Assembly: GCA_031761405.1 (NCBI GenBank)
Contig: JASEVX010000085.1
Span: forward strand, 1 to 64,000
DNA: 64,000 bases
Source: Serripes groenlandicus
Lineage: Eukaryota > Mollusca > Bivalvia > Cardiida > Cardiidae
Reading direction: 5' to 3'
Positions within the stretch are counted from its first letter, which is position 1, and every line of letters starts with the position of its first letter. Below the pieces are notes generated by a model that did not search any database, was not told the DNA's origin, and worked only from the letters and a program-made list of their open reading frames with translations. The position numbers were made by a program, and so were the translations under genes. Shown here piece after piece: positions 57,017-64,000 of this stretch.

Positions 57017-57466
57017 TCTTTAATTTCTTGAACAAAATGTTTCTTATGAAGTTCTATAAAGAATACTCTATTTTAACTATTAGTGCTTACATTGCTACAT
57101 TTTTGTGTTTCTTGTCTATGCAGTAAGACAGCTATGGATCACTTCTCTGTCATACTTATGTTGATCAAACTTTTACTATACCACATGCAGAGGCATTTTG
57201 ATGCATCTATAGCAGACGTCTTTTGAAAACATTGTGACAAAAGGAGAAATTGCTCATAATGATAAATTTCTCTTTTTGCAATGTTTTCAACTTAACTAAA
57301 TAGATATACTCTCCTTTATAGATATTTTCCGTATTTTTGCCTAGATGTTTTAAAAGTCGTCTGTTGTAGATTTGTTTTAAAAAGTGTTAGTTTATTATAT
57401 AGTGTCACCCCTATTGAAAGGGCCAGCCATTTCTGACATATGAGACACCTTTGTCTTGAGCACATA

Positions 57467-57696
57467 TTAACCCTTTCCCTCATATAAACGCTTTCCGACG
57501 CCTCTGCAGCAGACAGCGTTTTGAAAACATAGTGACAAAAGAAAAAATTGCACAAAACGTGCAATTTCTCCTTTTTCCACAATGTTTTCCACTTTTTGTC
57601 ACAGATTATCCATTTAATTATGGAGATTTTCTATGTTTTGACAAAATACGTTCAAAGTCGTCTGCTGCAGAATTGTCGTATGAGGGAAAGGGTTAA
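57467..57696 (+). mobile_element. TTAA MITE copy
   Basis: 230 bp, both TTAA; 60 bases before a family A element. Confidence 0.87.
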
Positions 57697-57755
57697 ACTT
57701 CCACAGTTCTATCTTTTTGCCATGCAATTGGCAGACAGAGTTTCATTACCATTAT

Positions 57756-59105
57756 TAGCTCACCTGAGCACCAAGTGCTCAAGGAGAGTTATTGTGATCG
57801 CCCTTTGGCGTGCATCATCCATCAACATCTTCTTCTCTGTAACCAGTGGGTCAATTAGGACGAAACTTCACAGAAAGCATCTTCTTAATGTCCTCACCAT
57901 TATTCTTTCAATATTTTTGTATCCGTGTAGAATTCTGGCAACCAAAAGAGATAAGTTCTTCTCCCACACCATGGCAGCGGACGGATTTTCAAATAATTTT
58001 GTAGAAATGTTCCTTTGAATACCCTGTATCAGATTCCTTCAAGCCAAGTTGATTGGTCGGAACTATGGCCATCATATGGCGGGTCAGTTTTGCCTTATAA
58101 GGCTATAGTGAAAACTTTTAAAAATCTTCTTCTCCAAAAGTATATGTCCAATTTCCAAATAATTTTGTAGAAATGTTCCTTGGATGACCCTCTATCAGAT
58201 TGTTTCAAGCCATATTGATTGGTTGAAAAACATGACCATCATTGGGCGGGGCTTTTCTGCCTTAGACGGCTATAGTGAAAACCTAATAAAATCTTTGTCT
58301 CAGAAAGAATCGGGTCACTTTCCAAATCAATTTTGTATCACCCGCGTAGCATGGTAGGCACTTAGGGATTCCTTTTTTTTTGTCCGGCGTCTGTCTGTCT
58401 GTCTGTCGTCACACTTTTTCGTCACGTTTTCAAATAACTTGTTTTCTACTCAAAGGATTACATTGAAACTTCTGACAAATGTTTATATCAATGTGTGTGA
58501 TTGGTTCACAAAAGGGGGATAATCCAAATATTTTATATCAGAGTTATTGCCCCTTTTCTGTCAACAATTTAAATTTTCAAATTACTTTTTCAAATTACTT
58601 TTTTTGTACTCAAAGGATCATTGGATTGAAATTTCTGACAAATGTTTATATCAATCTTTGTGATGTGTTCACAAAAGGGGGATAATCCAAATAGTTTTTA
58701 TATCAGAGTTATTGCCCTTTTTCTGTCAAAAATTTAAATTTTCTGACAAGGCCCCGGCAGGTGACACACGTGCTCCGGGAAGCACTCCATTCTAGTTAGA
58801 AATGATCCTTGGTTGACCTTTTAACTGATTCCTTCAAGCCATGTTGATTGATGCAAAAATGTGGTCATTAGGGATGGTGCTGTTTTTCTGTATACATATG
58901 GTTATATTGAAAACTTTAAAAATCTTCTTCTCTGAAAGTATCTGGCCAATTTCCAAATAATTTTGTTGAAATGTTCCTATGGCGACCCTCTACAACAATA
59001 ATTCAAGGCATGTTGTTTGGTAAAAAAAAGAAGTTTTGTGGCAGGCTTGACAAATCACATTGCATAATTCAGGTGAGCAATCCAGGACCATCATGGCCCT
59101 CCTGT
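57756..59105 (+). mobile_element. Helentron-like family A carrying a nested family E element
   Basis: TTAGCTCACCTGAGCACCAA at the start, AGGTGAGCAATCCAGGACCA and GGCCCTCCTGTTT at the end. A different element (58335-58795) interrupts one core unit. Confidence 0.75.
58335..58795 (+). mobile_element. Helentron-like family E, 460 bp, nested in family A
   Basis: 5' GTATCACCCGCGTAGCATGG; 3' GCAGGTGACAC, hairpin GTGCTCCGGGAAGCAC, then TCCATTCTAG followed by T. Two units starting 'caaataacttgttttctactcaaagg' inside. Confidence 0.7.
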
Positions 59106-59268
59106 TTAACTAGCTGATGGCTAACAAACCGGCCACATCAGAACAGATCCCACTGTTGCCACTGAAATTTGAACATCCAACCTACAGCTCAAGAAATGTA
59201 TGCCTTAACCACTAGGAATATGGGAAAGGGTTCATGAGTTATTGGCAGGCTACACATTTGTTTGTTTT

Positions 59269-59490
59269 TTAACCCTTTTCAACATACAGCAAATCTGCAG
59301 CAGACGACTTATATACAAAAACATAAAATATCTCCATAAATGAAAGTTTAATCATTAAAAAGAGTTGAAAACATTGTGGCAAAAATAGAAATTGCTTATT
59401 TTGCGCAATTTCTTCTTTTGTCACAATGTTTTCAAAAAGACGTCTGCTTCAGAGGCGTCAGAAAGCTTCTTATATGAGGGAAAGGGTTAA
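59269..59490 (-). mobile_element. TTAA MITE copy
   Basis: CCCTTTTCAACATACAGC to GAGGGAAAGGGTTAA: left half CCCACATAC-like, right half main type. Confidence 0.82.
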
Positions 59491-59634
59491 CACTCTTGTT
59501 GATGATAATAGATCTCAAATATGTAAATGAACAACAACTTCGTTATTGTTAGAGAGGCATGTCAAATAATAAATTATCAATCTTTTATGTACCTTCATCT
59601 GATAGACTATTGTTTAGTTAAGTTTCCTCCAAAG

Positions 59635-59864
59635 TTAACCCTTTCCCTCATACGACAATTCTGCAGCAGACGACTTTGAACGTATTTTGTCAAAAATTAG
59701 AAAATCCCCATAATTGAATGGATAACCTATGACAAAGAGTGGAAAACATTGTGGCAAAAGGAGAAATTGCACGTTTTGTGCAATTTCTTCTTTTGTCACT
59801 ATGTTTTCAAAAAGCCGACTGCTGTAGAGGCGTCAGAAAGTGTCTATATGAGGTAAAGGGTTAA
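59635..59864 (-). mobile_element. TTAA MITE copy
   Basis: 230 bp, both TTAA; right tip GAGGTAAAGGG, a variant shared with the copy at 50637. Confidence 0.88.
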
Positions 59865-59869
59865 GCCTA

Positions 59870-60112
59870 TTAACCCTTTCCCTCATACGACAATTCTGCA
59901 GCAGAAGACTGAACATATTTTGTCAAAAAATAGAAAATCACTCATATAGACGATTTATGATGCCTCTGCAGCAGACGGCTTTTTGAAAAAATAGTAACAA
60001 AAGAAGAAATTGCTCAAAATGAGCAATTTCTCCTTTTGCCAAAATGTTTTCCTCTTTTAGTCAAAGGTTATCCATTCAATTATAGAAATGTATGATGAAT
60101 AATTTGTGGCTT
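59870..60112. mobile_element. TTAA MITE rearranged from two orientations
   Basis: A right-type arm (59870-59938) joins directly to a left-type copy beginning CTCATATAGACG at 59940. The join falls at a shared TCA. Confidence 0.75.
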
Positions 60113-60248
60113 GGAAATTGAGATGTATCATTTTGATATATAGTTGAAATCAAAGAGAAAACTGGAGGAAGGACTCACTTTCATAATTTATTTTGATAAA
60201 TTGCTGCATCATTTTATACTATGCAAACCTTTTGCCCAATATTTTGTG

Positions 60249-60449
60249 AAGCAGACGACTTTGAACATATTTTGTCAAGAAATAGAAAATCTCTATAGTT
60301 GAAAGGATAACATATGACTAAAATTGGTAAACATTGTGGCAAAAGGAGAAATTGCTCGTTTTGAGCAATTTCTTCTTTTGTCACTATGTTTTCAAAAAGC
60401 CATCTGCTGCAGAGGCGTCAGAAAGCATTTATATGAGGGAAAGGGTTAA
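60249..60449 (-). mobile_element. TTAA MITE, left tip missing
   Basis: From GAAGCAGACGACTTTGAAC to GAGGGAAAGGGTTAA. Confidence 0.84.
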
Positions 60450-60811
60450 GAAGATTAATTACCAATTTACCAGACACAATATTTCTAATCATCACTATAA
60501 TCAGCTTTGAAAGTGTTGGAAAATCAAGATGGATCATCTCAAAAACTTTAAAGGTGCTGAACTCCAGATTATAGATAGTATCGGTAGTCAAAGTTTTAAA
60601 ACTGTTCAAAACTTGTCTTGAAATAATTGAATCATATAATTCATGGATAAAATTAAAGTAATAATTTCACTTTACGTCTAAATATTGATAATGTATGCTT
60701 CAATTTTACTGGGTAGGCATAACCAGTCAGCAAAATTTTGTATATTTTCCAGACTTTCATTTGACTGTTTTTCAACATTTACTTCCTAAAAAGTTTTGAT
60801 CTATTTTTTTT
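60450..60811. other. no feature seen
   Basis: Unique AT-rich sequence without a recognisable gene, MITE or tandem repeat. Confidence 0.5.
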
Positions 60812-61076
60812 TATACCCCCCACAAACAAGTTTTGGGGGTGTATATAGGAATCACCCTGTCCGTCCATCCGTCTGTCTGTCCATATGTCTTGTAAGCGCA
60901 ACTCCTCCTTAACGGCTGGACCGATTCTGATAAAACTTTACACAGTTGCAGTACACAACCTGAGGGTGTGCATGAAGTAAGATTATCCTGGTCGGAAATA
61001 TATTTGTCCGTCTGTCTGTCCATATCTCTTGTAAGTGCAACGGGGGGTATCTTTGTGAGTTCACTCACAGTTCTAG
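60812..61076 (+). mobile_element. Helentron-like family C, 265 bp
   Basis: 5' TATACCCCCCACAAAC pairs with GTTTTGGGGGTGTATA as a hairpin. 3' GGGGGGTAT, then hairpin GTGAGTTCACTCAC, then AGTTCTAG followed by TT. Two short GTCCGTCTGTCTGTC units inside. Confidence 0.75.
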
Positions 61077-61520
61077 TTGTTTTTGTCAATATGTTTTCAA
61101 AGTTTTTTTTATCTCCATCTAAAGTAAAGCACCTTTAAATTAGTGAGCGAACAAAGCAGGTATTTAAAATTAAATGAACGCAATACTCATTTGTCAAATA
61201 AAATGAGATTGACCAGCTCATCTGCATAGTGAATAACTTTCTACTTTTTGGATCCATTTCCCTCATACATCTTTGTTTATATTTTTCCCTGAACATTTTA
61301 TTTCATATGATATTTTTAGAGTTGTCTACTTTTTGAAAATATGAGGTGAAACATGTATTTTATCTTGAAAATTAGAAGAATTATTTTGGCAATGGAGAAA
61401 TAGAAAACCAAAATTAATTATGAGCAGCATTTCCTTTTGCCACAACGTTTTCAGCAGTGAACTCTATTCAATTATCATACTTTCATTAACAGGGAGTTTT
61501 CATGTTTTAGTCGAAATGTT

Positions 61521-61750
61521 TTAACCCTTTCCCTCATACGACAATTTTGCAGCAGACGTCTTTGAACATATTTTCTCAAAAAATAGAAAATCTCTATAAT
61601 TGAATGGATAACCTATGACTAAAAGTGGAAAACATTGTGGCAAAAGGAGAAATTGCTCGTTTTGAGCAATTTCTTCTTTTGTCACTATGTTTTATAAAAG
61701 CCGTCTGCTGCAGTGGCGTCAGAAAGCGTCTATATGAGGGAAAGGGTTAA
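61521..61750 (-). mobile_element. TTAA MITE copy
   Basis: 230 bp, both TTAA; inserted within a decayed copy whose pieces lie on both sides. Confidence 0.88.
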
Positions 61751-61966
61751 AAGCCGTCAGCTGTGGATTTGATGTATATTGGAAAGGGTAAAGCAATTTA
61801 GGTTGTAACTATATTTACTTGTACAAAAGTGATTTTATACCCAAAACCATTAGTTACGATGTTTGTTAAGTTTGTACCATTATGAGCAGCTGTATTTGAA
61901 ATGTCATATGTACCAATTAATTTTGATATACAATATATAAAATTATGCTGGTAAATAAAGATAATT

Positions 61967-62069
61967 ATTTGATTTCTTTTTCTTATTGTTATACTTTCAT
62001 TATTTCTTTAATTAACCCTTTATTTGATTTCTTTTTCTTATTGTTATACTTTCATTATTTCTTTAATTA
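61967..62069 (+). repeat. 48-bp direct repeat, 55-bp period
   Basis: ATTTGATTTCTTTTTCTTAT...CTTTAATTA at 61967-62014 and 62022-62069, identical by eye, separated by ACCCTTT-like bases. The second unit ends at the 5' tip of family D. Confidence 0.85.
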
Positions 62070-63557
62070 TGTCTCCCCTATTATATGGGGTGACATATTG
62101 TTTTTGCCCGTTCCGTCCGTCCTTCCGTCCTTTCGTCTGTCACACTTGTTTCCGCTCAATAACTGAAGAACGCTTGGGCGTAGGAACTTCATACTTGGTA
62201 TGCAGGTTGGTCATGACCAGTAGCTGACCCCTATTGATTTTGATAACAGAAGGTCAAGGTCATGGTGACCTTGTGAGGTAAAAAATGGTTTCCGCTCAAT
62301 AACTGAAGAACGCTTTGGCTGAGGAACTCCATACTTGGTATGCAGGTTGGCCATGCCTAGTAGAAGACCCGTATTGATTTTGAGTTCAGTACATCTAAAG
62401 TCAAGGTCACAGTGACCATGAGCTTGAAAGATTACGGTGACAATGAGCTGATAAATAGTTTTTGCTTGGGCCCAGGAACTTCATACTTGATGTGCAGGTT
62501 GGTCACCACCAGCAAATGACCCCTATTAATTTTAAGGTCACTAGGTCAAGGTCACATCCGTCACACTTGTTTCCGCTCAATAACTGAAGAACGCTTGGGC
62601 ATAGGATCTTCATACTTGGTATGCAGGTTGGTCATGATCAGTAGATGACTTCTATTGATTTTGATGTCAGAAGGTCAAAGGTCAAGGTCATGGTGACCTT
62701 GTGAGGTAAAAAATGGTTTCTGCTCAATAACTAAAGCACGCTTGAGCCGAGGAACTTCATACTTGGTATGCAGGTTGGCCATGCCCAGTAGAAGACCCTA
62801 TTAATTTTGAGGTCAAAGTCAAGGTCACAGTGACCTTGAGCTGAAAGGTCACAGTGACAATGAGCTGAAACATTGTTTTTGCTTAATAACTGTAGAATGC
62901 TTTGGCCATGGAAGTTAATACTTGGTGTGAAGGTTGGTCACCACCAGTAGATGACCCCTATTGATTTTGAGGTCACTAGCTTAAAGGTCAAGGTCATGGT
63001 AACCTTCAGCTGAAAAATGGTTTCCTCTCAATAACTAAAGAATGCTTATGTTGAGGAACTTCATACCTGGTGTGCAGGTTGGTCCTAACCAGTAAATGAG
63101 CTTTATTGAATTTGTTTGATTTTGAGGTCACAAGGTCAATGTCGAAGGTCACGGTAACCTTCAGCTGAAAAATGTGTTTTACTCAATAACTCGAGAACGC
63201 TTATACCCAGGAACTTCTTACTTGGTGTGCAGCTTGGTCCTAATCTGTATGTCAGTAGGTCAAAGGTCAAGGTCGTGGTGACCTTTGGCTGAAAAATGGT
63301 TTCTGCTCAATAACTGAAGATTGCTTGGGCCCAGGAACTTCATACTTGGTGTGCAGGTTGGTCACTAGCAGCAAATGACCCCTATTGATTTTGAGGTAAC
63401 CGTCGGCTGAAAAATGGTTTCCGCTCAATAACTGAGGATTGTCACTGTTGCTTCATCTCCAGTCCAAAACTAAAAAATTCATCTCCATCATTTCTTTTCC
63501 TCCCCTACGACCACACAAATGGGGAGACAAGCGCTTTTTCAAAAAAGCAATCTCTAG
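62070..63557 (+). mobile_element. Helentron-like family D, 1.5 kb, tandem core
   Basis: 5' ATGTCTCCCCTATTATATGG with GGTGACAT (hairpin). 3' GGGGAGACA, hairpin AGCGCTTTTTCAAAAAAGC, then AATCTCTAG followed by TT. The core has nine or so units of about 145 bp with CCGCTCAATAACTGAAG and AACTTCATACTTGGT. No coding capacity. A MITE starts at its very last TT. Confidence 0.8.
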
Positions 63558-63787
63558 TTAACCCTTTCCTTCATACCACAATTCTGCAGCAGACGACTTT
63601 GAACATATTTTGTCAAAATATAGAAAATCTCTATAATTGAATGGATAACCTATGATGAAAAGTTGAAAACATTGTGTCAAAAGGAGAAATTGCTCGTTTT
63701 GAGCAATTTCTTCTTTTGTCACTATGTTTTTAAAAAGCTGTCTGCTGCGGAGGCTTCAGAAAGCGTCTATATGAGGGAAAGGGTTAA
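63558..63787 (-). mobile_element. TTAA MITE abutting family D
   Basis: 230 bp; its left TTAA contains the TT that follows the CTAG end of the family D element. Confidence 0.88.
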
Positions 63788-64000
63788 CACTTTCCCTCAT
63801 ATGGATTAGTTTATACGTCTCTTTAACAGACAACTTTTGAAAATATCATGACAAAAGGGGATATTGCTCATAAATAGCAATTTTTACTTTGCTGCAATGT
63901 TTTCAACTCTATTTAATAGTTTTTAAAACGTAAATAATGGGGAAAAATTGCTAAAATTTCCATAAAATGAGTTATTTCATGTCAAATTAATACTATTACA

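Overview
The window is eukaryotic, repeat-saturated, AT-rich DNA, most likely from a bivalve mollusc. The evidence is a split gene with GT-AG introns whose five readable coding exons give a complete TMEM98 protein, tRNA-headed SINEs, and several dispersed families with 142-150 bp tandem cores of a kind known from bivalve genomes. The phylum is inferred from the repeat types, and no species is claimed. I see no bacterial-style genes, rRNA genes or CRISPR arrays.

The only intact host gene I recognise is TMEM98 on the + strand: ATG at 38133, exons 38133-38269, 47530-47658, 51566-51775, 52797-52917 and 54345-54473. Joined, they give 726 nt (241 codons plus stop). Introns are 9.3, 3.9, 1.0 and 1.4 kb and are filled with transposons.

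About 4.08-10.48 kb is a DIRS-type (tyrosine-recombinase) retrotransposon. It has 155-bp inverted terminal repeats that look identical, and a 96-bp internal complementary region (ICR) joining the complements of both outer ends. Its coding interior is broken: gag-like fragments, a reverse-transcriptase palm fragment with an in-frame stop, and a tentative recombinase fragment. A MITE, a SINE piece and a 30-nt G run also lie inside it.

The rest is dominated by two classes. (1) A ~230-bp foldback MITE with TTAA target sites and CCCTTTCCC termini (piggyBac-like by inference) is present in over 40 recognisable copies, singly, back to back, nested in each other, in a SINE and in the DIRS element. 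A second TTAA family with CCCTTTCGGCGCC ends lies at 15.4 kb. (2) At least six sequence-unrelated families (2.5, 12.1, 14.1, 17.9, 21.9, 23.2, 29.8, 34.3, 40.9, 44.0, 56.4, 57.8, 58.3, 60.8 and 62.1 kb) share one end plan. A short inverted repeat sits at the 5' tip and again just inside a 3' hairpin, and the element ends TCT(A/T)G followed by T. Nested copies suggest insertion at T/T without target duplication. This is the plan of Helentron-type rolling-circle elements and is the most interesting pattern in the window.

Between these lie tRNA-headed SINEs, a TMEM98-intronic foldback element, a RecQ-like helicase relic at 26.4-26.75 kb, an inverted duplication linking 22.6-23.1 and 29.5-30.0 kb, and decayed MITE debris.
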